Notes: generated by a model not told the origin, from the sequence alone. DNA of 55,882 nucleotides from Bacillota bacterium (GCA_023393125.1 JAEWMQ010000069.1:1-55882); one strand, 5' to 3'. Shown: positions 43,264-51,795, counted from the first letter of the stretch. Numbers and translations: made by a program.

Positions 43264-43692
43264 ATGGATAGAAGATTTTTAATAAGTGATATTAAAAGTG
43301 ATGGATATGACAGAGTAGCATACCTAGAAGAACAGAACTCAACTTTGAAACTATGGGTACACTTCGTTCAGTTTGATGAATATGTGGAATTAGCTCAAGA
43401 TATTAATAAGAATACAAAAGGTAGTATTATAGAAGGCAAATTAAAAATAGACTTAGTAGTGAAATATGAGATAAATAACAGTAATATGGATTTTGGGTTT
43501 AATCAACCTATAATTGAGTCTTCACATATTATTGCACAGGGAATTGTTACAAAAATTGAAGATGAGTGTACTATAAGATGCAATATTAGAGGATTAAGTA
43601 CAGATATAGTGATTGAATTTGAAAATGATATAGTGATTGATGTTGGGGATAGAATACAATTAGAAGGATCTTTGGAATTAGAAGTTGAATAA
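43264..43692 (+). CDS. Immunity protein candidate for the 41335 toxin
   Basis: A 142-residue cytoplasmic protein of beta-rich, acidic character with no recognised family: KLWVHFVQFDEYVELAQDI and an end resembling an OB-like barrel (IVIDVGDRIQLEGSLELEVE). It starts 9 bases after the toxin stop with TAGGAGGAGAAA ahead of the ATG. Position, size and acidity are those of toxin-neutralising proteins. A strong terminator follows, so toxin and antidote end one transcript. Confidence 0.65.
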   Translation: MDRRFLISDIKSDGYDRVAYLEEQNSTLKLWVHFVQFDEYVELAQDINKNTKGSIIEGKLKIDLVVKYEINNSNMDFGFNQPIIESSHIIAQGIVTKIEDECTIRCNIRGLSTDIVIEFENDIVIDVGDRIQLEGSLELEVE

Positions 43693-43709
43693 AATACAAA
43701 TACATATTT

Positions 43710-43752
43710 CCCAGCACACCAATTAAGTTTGGTCACTGCTGGGTTTTCTTTT
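43710..43752 (+). terminator. Terminator with conserved loop after immunity gene 1
   Basis: CCCAGCA pairs with CTGCTGGG across the loop with ACCAATTAAGTTTGGT, followed by TTTTCTTTT. The same element recurs at 53677 and, degenerated, at 51758. Confidence 0.85.
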
Positions 43753-43877
43753 CGCCTAAAAATATAAAACCCCAAAAGAGATATACAAAAATAAATAAAA
43801 AGTATGTATAAGTAATGCGGAATTGCAAATACTAACTCTGTAAGAAGTATAAACTAACAGAATAGGAGGTGACCAAA

Positions 43878-44408
43878 ATGTCCGATTTAATCAACATTCG
43901 CCTTACTAAAGACTGCCCAGCTGTACAAGATATGGACGAAGCTGCTAAAGCATTAGGGATGTCCCGTAATGAAATGATGATAAAAGCTATTACAATGTTC
44001 ATAGGTTTTGACGCTACATTTTATAAGCGATTAGAAGCTTATAGCCAAAGAGTCAAAGTACCTATGCACATAGCTATTCAAAATACTATCATTAAAAGAT
44101 GGGCACAGGATAATGCGAAGAAAGCAGTTTGGGAGGCTAACAAAGACTTGCTTCTTGAGTTTTCTTTATGTAGTAATGGTATTATTGAGCCAAAAGAACT
44201 TTACGAAATGATTTATCAAATGACCTTTGCAGAAGAAGCTAAAGCGCGTATTGTAGAGCTTGAGCAAGAAGTGAATCAAGGCTTAGAGCTGAGAGGTTCA
44301 GATAAAGTATTCTACGAGACCTATAAGTCTAAGTATGGTTATACACCATATTTAGAGCAAACCACGCAAGATGAAAGCATGGCCTATTGGCAAGAAGAAC
44401 TTAAATAA
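43878..44408 (+). CDS. Putative ribbon-helix-helix-type DNA-binding protein
   Basis: A 176-residue soluble protein. The N terminus (SDLINIRLTKDCPAVQDMDEAAKALGMSRNEMMIKAITMF) has the short beta strand plus two helices of ribbon-helix-helix proteins, with the turn at LGMSRNEMM. The remaining part is helical and acidic with a repressor-like look; no family was recognised. ATAGGAGGTGACC precedes the ATG at 43878; a GTG at 43869 is embedded in the ribosome site. Downstream is a run of phage-type genes. Its leader (43753-43877) is duplicated at 53720-53846 before a deleted copy of this gene. Confidence 0.55.
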   Translation: MSDLINIRLTKDCPAVQDMDEAAKALGMSRNEMMIKAITMFIGFDATFYKRLEAYSQRVKVPMHIAIQNTIIKRWAQDNAKKAVWEANKDLLLEFSLCSNGIIEPKELYEMIYQMTFAEEAKARIVELEQEVNQGLELRGSDKVFYETYKSKYGYTPYLEQTTQDESMAYWQEELK

Positions 44409-44423
44409 GAAGAGGGAGAGCGT

Positions 44424-44561
44424 ATGCAACAAGTAAAAGAACAAATCATCAGATGCCCACACTGCAATCAAAGATTATTAGATGCACAGTATATTGTAGG
44501 GACAATTAAGTGTTCTAAGTGTAAACAAATCATTAAGCTGGTCATTAAAGACGTAGGTTAA
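44424..44561 (+). CDS. Com-like small zinc-finger protein (45 aa)
   Basis: A 45-residue protein with a CPHC and CSKC pair (IRCPHCNQRLLDAQYIVGTIKCSKCKQIIKL, parts IRCPHCNQ and KCSKCKQ), a four-cysteine zinc ribbon. It resembles the Com translational regulator of phage Mu and the small zinc ribbons found in many prophages. AGAGGGAGAGCG precedes the ATG. It is 15 bases after the RHH-type gene and before a structured RNA, so RNA binding is a plausible role. Too short to be caught by usual gene length limits. Confidence 0.7.
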   Translation: MQQVKEQIIRCPHCNQRLLDAQYIVGTIKCSKCKQIIKLVIKDVG

Positions 44562-44577
44562 ATAAAAAAGGAGCATA

Positions 44578-44673
44578 GAGCCATAAGGAACCGAAAGCAG
44601 AGTTACCCAGGGGCCTAGCACACTATTTCTAAGAGATTAGAGGTAGTTGTAGCTAGGCTTATTTTATTGGCTC
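44578..44673 (+). ncRNA. Candidate structured RNA between zinc-finger and primase genes
   Basis: Nested pairings: GAGCCATAA (44578-44586) with TTATTGGCTC (44664-44673, one bulge); CCTAGC (44614-44619) with GCTAGG (44652-44657); ACTATTTCT (44622-44630) with AGAGGTAGT (44639-44647, wobble pairs). The segment between is unpaired and has GCAGAGTTACCCAGGGG. It lacks a T tract and lies in front of the primase ribosome site, so it may be a cis regulator or a packaged RNA. It rests on one sequence only. Confidence 0.45.
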
Positions 44674-44702
44674 CATTAACTTAAGAGGGAGGTAACTAGA
44701 AA

Positions 44703-46925
44703 TTGAAGAGTGAAATATTAGAAATGACCTTAAAGTATGCAGACAAAGGCATTCCTGTTATCCCGCTACATGGGATAAGACAAGATGGCGGTTGTACATG
44801 TAGCAGAGGACAGGCGTGCACCAGTAAAGGTAAGCATCCCATAATAAGTGAGTGGAAAGAACTCGCCACTATCAATAAGGACATTATAACTACATGGTGG
44901 AGTAAATATCCTTTAGCCAACATAGGCATTCCTACAGGAGATAAAAGTGACTGGCTTGTACTTGATATTGATACCAAGTATGAGGGCGATAAGTCTCTGG
45001 AAGTATTAGAAATGCTTTATGAGGATTTACCAGCCACAATCACAGCCATAACAGGTAGTGGAGGTCAGCATAGGATTTTTAAGTACCCCAAAGGCATAAA
45101 AGTACCAAACAGCGTAAGCTTTCAGCCGGGTCTAGATATTCGCTCAGAAGGAGGCCTGATAGTAGTAGCGCCCAGTATTCATATAAGTGGTAAATGCTAC
45201 AGGTGGTTAAAAGGTTATTCACCTTTTGATAGAGAGGCAGTAGAAGTACCACAGTGGTTATTAGAATGGATGCTAAAAGGTACAAAGGAAACTGCAATTC
45301 ATAAGCAAAGTAGTGCTAAGGATGAGTTTAATAAAGTCATTGAAGGAAGTAGAAACAATCATTTAACAAGTCTGGCAGGAACACTTAGAAGAAAAGGGAT
45401 GAGCCAAGAGGTTATAATGGCTACTTTATTAGCTGAGAACAAGGAGAACTGTGAACCACCTTTAGTAGAAAATGAAGTGAGCCTCATAGCAAAAAGCATT
45501 AGTAAATATGAGCCTAATAAGATAAGCTTGCTAGACTTTAATCAAAATGATGTAGGCAACGCAGAGCGGCTAGCCACGCTTCTAGGAAATGATGTACGGT
45601 ACTGCCCAGAATGGAAGTTATGGCTCATTTATGAGGGGTACTGGAAGCAGGATATTCAAGGTGAGATATATGTTAAAGCCAGAGCTACCATTAAGGCATT
45701 AGAAAAAGAAGCAAGCACCTTAGATGATAATAAGCAGCTTTTAAACTTTATTAATCGAAGTGGTAATCATTCAAAGCTAGAAGCTATGATAGCACAAGCT
45801 AAAACAATGATAGAGTATAACATTCCAAGAGAAGCCAGAGGATGGGATACAGATGAAAGCCTGATCTGTTTAAGGAATGTCACTATTGACTGTCATTTAA
45901 ATGAACCTAGTAAGGTAATTGAAATAAGAGAGCATAGGCGAAGTGACTATATTACTAAACAGCTTCCTATCACATATGAACCAGCGGCAGCCTGTCCAAG
46001 ATGGCAGGACTTCTTGCAGGATATTATTCCAGATGAGGAAACAAGAGCCTTTATCAAAAGAGCCGTAGGTTATTCACTCACAGGCTCTACCAAGGAAGAT
46101 GTGCTATTTATTCTTCATGGGAGTGGTTGCAATGGTAAATCCACATTTATTCAGACCATATCCACTTTGCTAGGTGATTATGCCAAGACCATTCAGCCAG
46201 AGACCATTATGAAAAAAGAGAGAAGTAGTGCCATGAATACAGAAATTGCTTCTATCTGTGGGGCAAGGCTTGTGAAGACGGCAGAGCTAGATGAGGGGAA
46301 AAGACTTTCAGAGAGTTTGGTTAAACAACTTACTGGAGGAGATACCATCAGTACAAGACATTTGTTTAGTAGAGATTTTGAGTATGAGCCAACGTATAAG
46401 CTTTGGATTTCTACTAATCACAAGCCTAAGATTTACGGTGATGATGATGGCATATGGCGAAGGATTTGTCTTATTCCTTTTGAAGTGACTATCCCTAATG
46501 AAAAGAAAGATACTGCACTAGAGGAAAAATTACTGAAAGAGCTACCAGGGATATTGATCTGGGCATTAGAAGGTTTAATGGAATGGAAACAGAAAGGACT
46601 GAAGCCACCATCAAAGGTGCAACAAGCTACCAGTGAGTATCGTAAGTCAGAAGACTTGTTAGAAGGTTTTTTGACAGATTGCTTAGAGAGCAAACAGGAA
46701 GAACTTATAAGTGCCACAGAGCTTTATCATTATTATGAGTGGTATTGTAATCAGAATGGTATTATTCAGCTGAGCAGTACCAAGTTTGGCATCAAGCTAA
46801 GAGAAGAGAAAGGATTTCAAAAGAAACAAATAGTTGGCAGAGTGTATTATGAACATGTTGCTATTAAGGAAGATATAAAAAAAGCAGTGACACTGACTAA
46901 GGCAGAGGATAATTTTTTACTTTAG
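44703..46925 (+). CDS. Phage/satellite primase-helicase (prim-pol plus P4-type SF3 helicase)
   Basis: A 740-residue replication protein. The N-terminal prim-pol domain (about 1-190) has LVLDIDTKYEGDKS with the acidic pair, TGSGGQHRIFKYP and ADLDIRSEGG-like GLDIRSEGGLIVVAPS. A middle primase C-terminal region is followed by a D5/P4-type helicase: Walker A HGSGCNGKSTF (about residue 474-484), Walker B-like AKTAELDEGKRLS region, sensor WISTNHKPKIYGDDDGIWRR. It would make primers and unwind DNA at a dedicated origin, as in satellites of the P4/PICI range. TTG start with AGGGAGGTAAC upstream; GAAGTGA in-frame region not needed. An iteron region follows. Confidence 0.88.
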   Translation: MKSEILEMTLKYADKGIPVIPLHGIRQDGGCTCSRGQACTSKGKHPIISEWKELATINKDIITTWWSKYPLANIGIPTGDKSDWLVLDIDTKYEGDKSLEVLEMLYEDLPATITAITGSGGQHRIFKYPKGIKVPNSVSFQPGLDIRSEGGLIVVAPSIHISGKCYRWLKGYSPFDREAVEVPQWLLEWMLKGTKETAIHKQSSAKDEFNKVIEGSRNNHLTSLAGTLRRKGMSQEVIMATLLAENKENCEPPLVENEVSLIAKSISKYEPNKISLLDFNQNDVGNAERLATLLGNDVRYCPEWKLWLIYEGYWKQDIQGEIYVKARATIKALEKEASTLDDNKQLLNFINRSGNHSKLEAMIAQAKTMIEYNIPREARGWDTDESLICLRNVTIDCHLNEPSKVIEIREHRRSDYITKQLPITYEPAAACPRWQDFLQDIIPDEETRAFIKRAVGYSLTGSTKEDVLFILHGSGCNGKSTFIQTISTLLGDYAKTIQPETIMKKERSSAMNTEIASICGARLVKTAELDEGKRLSESLVKQLTGGDTISTRHLFSRDFEYEPTYKLWISTNHKPKIYGDDDGIWRRICLIPFEVTIPNEKKDTALEEKLLKELPGILIWALEGLMEWKQKGLKPPSKVQQATSEYRKSEDLLEGFLTDCLESKQEELISATELYHYYEWYCNQNGIIQLSSTKFGIKLREEKGFQKKQIVGRVYYEHVAIKEDIKKAVTLTKAEDNFLL

Positions 46926-46953
46926 CTATTTATCCATAGAATGTGAGTGGTTT

Positions 46954-47134
46954 TGTAGAGGGTTTGAGAAAGTGCTAAAACTCTCTAAGTCCAGTGGTAT
47001 CAATGGGTAGAGGGATTCTTGTAGAGGGTTGTAGATAGTTGTTGCATTTAATTACTATAAATTGATTTTATATGTATATAAGAAATAGAGGTATTATAGA
47101 AAAACTGTCTACAACCCTCTTAACCCTCTACAAG
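46954..47134. repeat. Iteron-like GTAGAGGG repeats (putative replication origin)
   Basis: TGTAGAGGGTT occurs at 46954 and 47020, GGTAGAGGGA at 47006, and GTAGA again at 47031. The inverted forms TCTACAACCCTCT (47108-47120) and AACCCTCTACAAG (47122-47134) face them across an AT-rich 70-base gap. Repeats on both strands around an AT-rich core next to a primase-helicase are typical of satellite or phage origins. Confidence 0.6.
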
Positions 47135-47199
47135 ATGACTTTAAAAACAGATTATTATAATTAACTTTTTTTGGTTAGAAGTAGCTTGAAGTATATCAG

Positions 47200-47297
47200 G
47201 GCATAAGGGGTAGGGGCATCCACATCTCTAGAGCCTTAATCTTTGATGACCGGTGCTCCCCCTTATATAAAAAATCGCGAAATAGCAAGAGGGGGGA
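47200..47297 (+). other. cos-like phage packaging region
   Basis: A G-rich block (GGGGTAGGGG) followed by ATCTCTAGAGCCTT, GACCGGTGCTCCCCC and ATCGCGAAATAGC then GGGGGG is the arrangement I know from cos regions upstream of the small terminase gene in HK97-type Firmicute phages. The identification is by pattern memory. The small and large terminase genes that should follow are missing. Confidence 0.5.
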
Positions 47298-47442
47298 CTG
47301 CTTTTATAGGATAAAAAGTAAGTGTAAGCCTGACGTGATAAAGATTAAGGGCATAAATGATTTAGCCAAAAGGTATGTAGGAACTAACCGTTATTTAGAT
47401 AAGAAAGCATTTAGAACACAAGAAACTATAACAATTAAATGA
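47298..47442 (+). other. Gene-less stretch with start-less open frame before capsid gene
   Basis: A frame open from about 47184 to a TGA at 47440-47442 reads ...KPDVIKIKGINDLAKRYVGT... but has no ATG and no ribosome site. It may be the joint left when terminase, portal and protease genes were deleted, or chance. Confidence 0.25.
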
Positions 47443-47464
47443 ATAGGACTTAGGAGGAATTTTT

Positions 47465-48808
47465 ATGAAACAACCACTATATAAACACCTTGAAAGAAAA
47501 AAAGAATTAACTAAAAAATGTGAGGCTATTTTAGATGAAGCAAGAAATAAAGGAGAAGCAAGCTTATCTCAGACAAAAGAAGCTCAGTTTGAAAAATATA
47601 TGGAAGAGATTAAGGAAATTAATGCAATCGTTGATGAAGAAGCATTAAGTCAAAGAACCAGTGAGCCTATATTGAATCATCCTAATGGTTTAATACCTTA
47701 TGGAGCTGAAAGAAATGAAGAAAACAGGAGTGGACATTTACCTAACCCAGTTAAGACTGTTTCTAGGCATTATAGAGGTATGTTTTATGGGAATGGAGTA
47801 GCACACATCTCTAATAACGGGTTTAACAGTTTTGAGGATTTTCTTTATACAGTCCATGCAGGCAGAGCAGATGAGAGATTAGTAAAGTGTTCTATGGTAG
47901 AAGGTATTCCTGCTTTTGGAGGTTTTGCAGTACCAGAGGAGTATGGAGCTTTTCTGATGGATACGTCATTAGAAGGAGAAATCATTAGACCTAGAGCGAC
48001 TGTATGGCCTATGGCAAGTGAGACAAAGAAAGTACCAGCCTTTGATGGGGCAGAGCATATGAACGGACTGTTTGGTGGCATAGCAGGGCAGTGGCTTAGT
48101 GAAGGTGAAACAGGCATTAAGCAAAGTGGTAAGCTTAGGCTCTTAGCACTAAAAGCAAAGAAACTAGCCTGCTTTAGCCAAGCCTCCAATGAGCTGATAG
48201 CAGATGGGATGAGTTTTGAACAAATGTTAGCAGATGCCTTAGTAAAAGCAGTAGGGTGGTATATGGACTATGCCTTTATTAATGGTACTGGAGAAGGACA
48301 GCCACTAGGTATTATTAATGACCCTGCACTGATAACAGTCTCTAAAGAAGAAGGGCAAGGCGTTAATGCCATTACTTATAACAACGTAGTAGCTATGTTC
48401 TCAAGACTTGCCCCACATTGCTTCAAGAATGCCATCTGGTTAGCTAATCCAAGTGTCATTCCACAGCTTCTTACCATGACCATAGCCATAGGTACAGGAG
48501 GTGCACAAATTCCAGTCTTAAGAGAAGAAAGTGGCAAGTTTACCTTGCTAGGCAAAGAGATATGCTTCACAGAGAAATGCCCTGCACTAGGTATAAAAGG
48601 AGATTTAATCTTAGCAGATCTAAGCCAGTATGTGATTGGACTAAGAAAAGAAATCGCACTAGACCGTTCCAATGCACCAGGATGGACAGAGGATATGACA
48701 GACTACAGAGTGATTGTCAGAGTAGATGGACAAGGTACATGGGATAAGCCATTAACACCTAAACATGGCACAAGCTTATCTTGGGCAGTAGCACTAGAAA
48801 ACAGATAG
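47465..48808 (+). CDS. HK97-family phage major capsid protein
   Basis: A 447-residue capsid protein. An N-terminal coiled-coil delta domain (about 1-65, SLSQTKEAQFEKYMEEIKEI) is removed on maturation in relatives. The HK97 core has VPAFDGAEHMNGLFGGIAGQWLSEGE, LARKLACFSQASNELIADG-like KKLACFSQASNELIADG, a GTGEGQPLGI loop, and the end RVDGQGTWDKPLTPKHG. The lysine/asparagine pair for crosslinking cannot be placed with confidence. GGAGGAATTTTT precedes the ATG. It has no terminase, portal, protease or tail gene around it, so it stands alone; it may be a remnant or serve a satellite. Confidence 0.85.
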   Translation: MKQPLYKHLERKKELTKKCEAILDEARNKGEASLSQTKEAQFEKYMEEIKEINAIVDEEALSQRTSEPILNHPNGLIPYGAERNEENRSGHLPNPVKTVSRHYRGMFYGNGVAHISNNGFNSFEDFLYTVHAGRADERLVKCSMVEGIPAFGGFAVPEEYGAFLMDTSLEGEIIRPRATVWPMASETKKVPAFDGAEHMNGLFGGIAGQWLSEGETGIKQSGKLRLLALKAKKLACFSQASNELIADGMSFEQMLADALVKAVGWYMDYAFINGTGEGQPLGIINDPALITVSKEEGQGVNAITYNNVVAMFSRLAPHCFKNAIWLANPSVIPQLLTMTIAIGTGGAQIPVLREESGKFTLLGKEICFTEKCPALGIKGDLILADLSQYVIGLRKEIALDRSNAPGWTEDMTDYRVIVRVDGQGTWDKPLTPKHGTSLSWAVALENR

Positions 48809-48900
48809 AGTAGATTGCATTATAAGGGACTTTCAACCCAGTAGCAGGGAGTTATCTCTACCTGTTAAATAGTCCATTATAAGAGGAATTTAGAAACATA

Positions 48901-48927
48901 GGGGGTAGGCATTTTACCTACCCTTTA
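48901..48927 (+). terminator. Hairpin after the capsid gene
   Basis: GGGTAGG (48903-48909) pairs with CCTACCC (48917-48923), then TTTAT. The rest of 48809-49030 shows no gene. Confidence 0.65.
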
Positions 48928-49031
48928 TATCAAACAGCTAGGGAATTTTGGGCACCTAGAGGAGCTGAATAAAAGGTGGTTTCATCATAGGATTATTTAG
49001 CTGCTCTATCAGCCCAAAAGGCTGTAAATAG

Positions 49032-49170
49032 GTGGTTCTAGAGCCACTTATAACTTGATGTTTACCCGCATCAGAGGTAACATCACACTACCTTCAAGTG
49101 TCTTTGAAGGGATTAACCTGTAAGCCTTGTTAGGCAAAGAATAGATAGGCTGTCGCTCCCTTGCGGGTCC
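49032..49170 (+). ncRNA. Candidate IS110 bridge RNA region
   Basis: Four hairpins in succession: GTGGTTC/GAGCCAC (49032-49047), TGATGTTTACC/GGTAACATCA (49056-49085, one bulge), CCTTCAA/TTGAAGG (49091-49110) and GCCT/AGGC (49124-49135). IS110-group elements encode a bridge RNA in the 5' non-coding end that pairs with target and donor DNA through two loops. Position and structure fit; the loop pairing was not tested. Confidence 0.5.
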
Positions 49171-49246
49171 TAGAGGACTAACGCTAATCAGCTGAGGTTG
49201 CCGGTGTTTGATGACTAAAATGTATTTACAGGAAAGGAAGAGGTGT

Positions 49247-50470
49247 ATGCATAGTAAAGAGCAATATATTTATGTGGGAATAGACCTTCATAAGGAAACC
49301 CATACAGCAGTGATTTTGAATTGTTGGAATGAGTATCTAGGTGAAATCACCATAGAGAACAGACCGACAGAGTTTAAGAAACTCACCAGTAAAGTAAACA
49401 AATATTGTAAAGAAGGATTAGAACCAGTCTATGGACTAGAAAATGCCTATGGTTATGGTAGAAGTCTTGCTCTTTGGCTCTTAGAAAGTGGCTATATGGT
49501 AAAAGACGTTAATCCAGCCTTATCCTTTGCAGAACGTAAAAGTGCACCTATGAGCAAGAAGAACGATAGTTATGATGCCCAGTGCGTAGCCACTATCCTC
49601 ATTAATAAACTAGGGACTTTGCCTGATGCAAAGCCGGATGATAGTTATTGGACGTTAGCACAACTAGTCAATCGAAGAGAGAATGTGGTGAGAGACCTTA
49701 CAAGACTTAAGAACCAACTTCATGAGCTTTTGGTGAATAGCTATCCAAGCTATAAAAGCTTTTTTGCAGTTATTGATAGACCTACTGCATTATACTTTTG
49801 GGAAATCTACCCTTCACCTATGCATCTAAAAGGCATGACAGCAGAAAAGCTAGCAGAGCAGTTAAGACCGATTAGCCATAATCAGTGTTCTACTAAAAGA
49901 GCACAAAAGATACTAGATGCAGTGAAAGCAGATGGAGATACCACTAGAGACCATCAAGAGGTAAGAGATTTTATTGTCCAAAACCTCGTTAGAACTTTAA
50001 AGCATAGCAATGAAGAATTGACAGCAATAGAGGAACAACTAGAAAAGATGATGGCACTCTTTGAATGCAAGCTGACCAGTATCAAAGGTATAGATACAGT
50101 TATGGCAGCTAAACTTCTAGCAGAGATAGGGGATATCAATAGATTCTCAAATGCTGATAAACTAGCCTGTTTTGCAGGTGTAGCACCCGTTAAATTTAGT
50201 TCGGCAGGTAAAGGAAAAGAGCAAAAGTCTAAGCAAGGCAATCGTACCTTACATGGCATCTTTTATTTTCTGGCAGTCCAAATGGTACAAACAGCAAGAG
50301 GTAGTGGCATTCCAAGAAACCCAGTATTTTTTGACTACTTCCAAAGGAAGATAGCAGAAGGCAAAACAAAGCCACAAGCCTTGGTATGTATCATGAGAAG
50401 ACTAGTTAATATTATCTATGGCATGCTGAAAAATAAAACAGAGTATCGTCTGTCACAACTACCTTCATAG
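49247..50470 (+). CDS. IS110-family transposase
   Basis: A 407-residue recombinase. The N-terminal RuvC-like DEDD domain starts IYVGIDLHKETHTAVI (Asp13), with YGLENAYGYGRSLALWL (Glu) and KKNDSYDAQCVA (Asp pair). The C-terminal Tnp_20 domain has IKGIDTVMAAKLLAEIGDI, FAGVAPVKFSSAGKGKE and the region with the nucleophilic serine (VQTARGSGIPRNPVFFDYF). GGAAAGGAAGAGG precedes the ATG at 49247; upstream start codons in frame lie inside the inverted repeat. It seems intact. The element stands exactly at the 5' edge of an orphan toxin module. Confidence 0.92.
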   Translation: MHSKEQYIYVGIDLHKETHTAVILNCWNEYLGEITIENRPTEFKKLTSKVNKYCKEGLEPVYGLENAYGYGRSLALWLLESGYMVKDVNPALSFAERKSAPMSKKNDSYDAQCVATILINKLGTLPDAKPDDSYWTLAQLVNRRENVVRDLTRLKNQLHELLVNSYPSYKSFFAVIDRPTALYFWEIYPSPMHLKGMTAEKLAEQLRPISHNQCSTKRAQKILDAVKADGDTTRDHQEVRDFIVQNLVRTLKHSNEELTAIEEQLEKMMALFECKLTSIKGIDTVMAAKLLAEIGDINRFSNADKLACFAGVAPVKFSSAGKGKEQKSKQGNRTLHGIFYFLAVQMVQTARGSGIPRNPVFFDYFQRKIAEGKTKPQALVCIMRRLVNIIYGMLKNKTEYRLSQLPS

Positions 50471-50585
50471 GTAGAAGTGTGATAAAATAGTAAGAAAAGT
50501 CAAACACAAGCAACCGAAGCTGATTTTTAAAAGGGAGAAGTAAGTAAAAGAATAAAAATAGTTCCTTAGCGTTAGTGCCAAGGGA

Positions 50586-51038
50586 GTGGGTAAGGCTAGT
50601 AAACTACCACATTCGCCATATGAATTTTTAGATGATACAGTAGAGCATATATTTAATGGTAAAGTAGAGAAGGCTGGAGCACCTAATGAATATGTAACAG
50701 GTTGGCATTATCGAGCAGAGTATAATCCGCCGGGAAACAAAATTACTAAAATAGTAGAAGAGGCAGATGAATATGGAACAATAATAGCCGAAGTAGAAAT
50801 TAAGGGAATACCTAAAAAGGAGCCAACATCATTTTTTAGCAGTCAATATACATCAGAAGAGGTAGTAGACATGATTATGGAAGCGCATATGACTAAACAA
50901 AGAGTTCCAGGAACAAGAAATTGCTTTAGAGGGGTAGCTGATAATGGAATGTGTATCGAGATGTATTTAGCGGGAGATGGCACTAATATTGCAGATGTTA
51001 TTACTGCATATCCAATACATACTAGTACATTAAAATAA
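50586..51038 (+). CDS. Orphan EndoU-type toxin module
   Basis: About 150 residues that look like the C-terminal toxin part of an effector with the front lost. The first bases (GGGAGTGGGTAAGGCT, 50582-50597) are identical to the joint before the toxin module at 52580, and IS110 stands directly upstream. The module reads like bacterial EndoU nuclease: His21 in EHIFNGKV, His41 in GWHYRAEY, then TSFFSSQYTSEEVVDMI and a closing DVITAYPI. EndoU toxins cut RNA. The GTG at 50586 has no ribosome site worth the name, so it may be silent, serving as a cassette for recombination. Its immunity gene follows. Confidence 0.68.
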   Translation: MGKASKLPHSPYEFLDDTVEHIFNGKVEKAGAPNEYVTGWHYRAEYNPPGNKITKIVEEADEYGTIIAEVEIKGIPKKEPTSFFSSQYTSEEVVDMIMEAHMTKQRVPGTRNCFRGVADNGMCIEMYLAGDGTNIADVITAYPIHTSTLK

Positions 51039-51060
51039 AAAAGAAGGGTGGGATGATGTA

Positions 51061-51723
51061 GTGAATATAGATATAATAGATAGTGAAATCTTAAAAAACA
51101 AGTTGAGTATTAAAATAGAAGATGAAATCACAGGTAGTACACGAAACATAAAAGGATTAAATCTTCAATATTGTAAAGATGATATTAACACAAATATTAA
51201 GATATTGTTAGAACAAGATTCAGAAGTATTGGAGATATATCTAATGATAGAAAGTATATGCAGAGACATAGAAATTGAAGATTATATTATGGATGATATC
51301 CTATTTCAATCAAACAAAGTTATAAAAATAATAGAAAGAGAACTTAAGTTAGAAACAGATTTTAAGCATATTATTATGGATACTCTAGTGATAGATGAGA
51401 ATATTATTAATGAGTGGGATAATGATGAAATGAAGCAATATATTAATGAAATTTATGATAACATGAAATCCAAGGGTTTAAAAGCTATCAATTACAGTAA
51501 TGAGTTATTTGTATTTGGAACAAAAGGTGATAAGGTTTCAAAGTTATTTGAGGAGATGAATATGGCTACTGTTGTTAGAAGTAATGGAGGTTATTTAATA
51601 AGATTTTTAGATAAAGAAATTGATGGTTGTAATGAATCTATAAATATTTTTGCTAAGCAACTATCAAGAATAGGGGTACCAAGTTTATCCATTCCATTAA
51701 TAGCATTAGATAACTATTGGTAA
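51061..51723 (+). CDS. Immunity protein candidate for the EndoU module
   Basis: A 220-residue acidic cytoplasmic protein without recognised domain (IEDYIMDDILFQ, FKHIIMDTLVIDENIINEWDNDE). GTG start; GGGTGGGATG upstream is a fair ribosome site. It lies 22 bases after the orphan EndoU module and is followed by a decayed copy of the terminator element found after immunity genes 1 and 3. Keeping an intact immunity gene next to a silenced toxin would protect against kin that still use the toxin. Confidence 0.55.
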   Translation: MNIDIIDSEILKNKLSIKIEDEITGSTRNIKGLNLQYCKDDINTNIKILLEQDSEVLEIYLMIESICRDIEIEDYIMDDILFQSNKVIKIIERELKLETDFKHIIMDTLVIDENIINEWDNDEMKQYINEIYDNMKSKGLKAINYSNELFVFGTKGDKVSKLFEEMNMATVVRSNGGYLIRFLDKEIDGCNESINIFAKQLSRIGVPSLSIPLIALDNYW

Positions 51724-51757
51724 TGAATTGTAGTTGTTCCATAAGAAAAATCATTTT

Positions 51758-51795
51758 CCACCAGACCAATTAAGTTTGAACCGATCCCTGTCAGG
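51758..51795. repeat. Decayed copy of the post-immunity terminator element
   Basis: CCAGACCAATTAAGTTTGAA keeps the loop of the element at 43710 and 53677, but the stem arms no longer match. The rest of 51724-51902 holds no gene. Confidence 0.55.

Larger units (their letters stand above)
49030..50579 (+). mobile_element. IS110-family element
   Basis: A DEDD transposase gene with a structured 5' non-coding region. Nested inverted repeats flank the gene: ACTAACGCTAA (49177-49187) with TTAGCGTTAGT (50566-50576), and the block 49188-49211 (TCAGCTGA..GGTGTTTGA) with 50500-50526 (TCAAACAC..AGCTGATT). Homology to toxin coding sequence resumes at 50582, which places the right boundary near 50580. The left boundary is not visible and could lie anywhere from 48930 to 49030. 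Confidence 0.7.

Noticed and set aside
46954..47134. Possible CRISPR array in the GTAGAGGG repeats
   Set aside because: Repeats are about 10 bases, irregularly spaced and on both strands; they suit an origin, and no cas gene is present.
47184..47442. Possible small terminase gene behind the cos-like site
   Set aside because: The frame has no start codon or ribosome site and shows no terminase helix-turn-helix; kept only as a low-confidence note.
50586..51038. Idea that the EndoU frame is a complete stand-alone secreted nuclease
   Set aside because: It has no signal peptide or export domain, and its first bases equal the backbone-module joint, so it is better read as a displaced C-terminal part.
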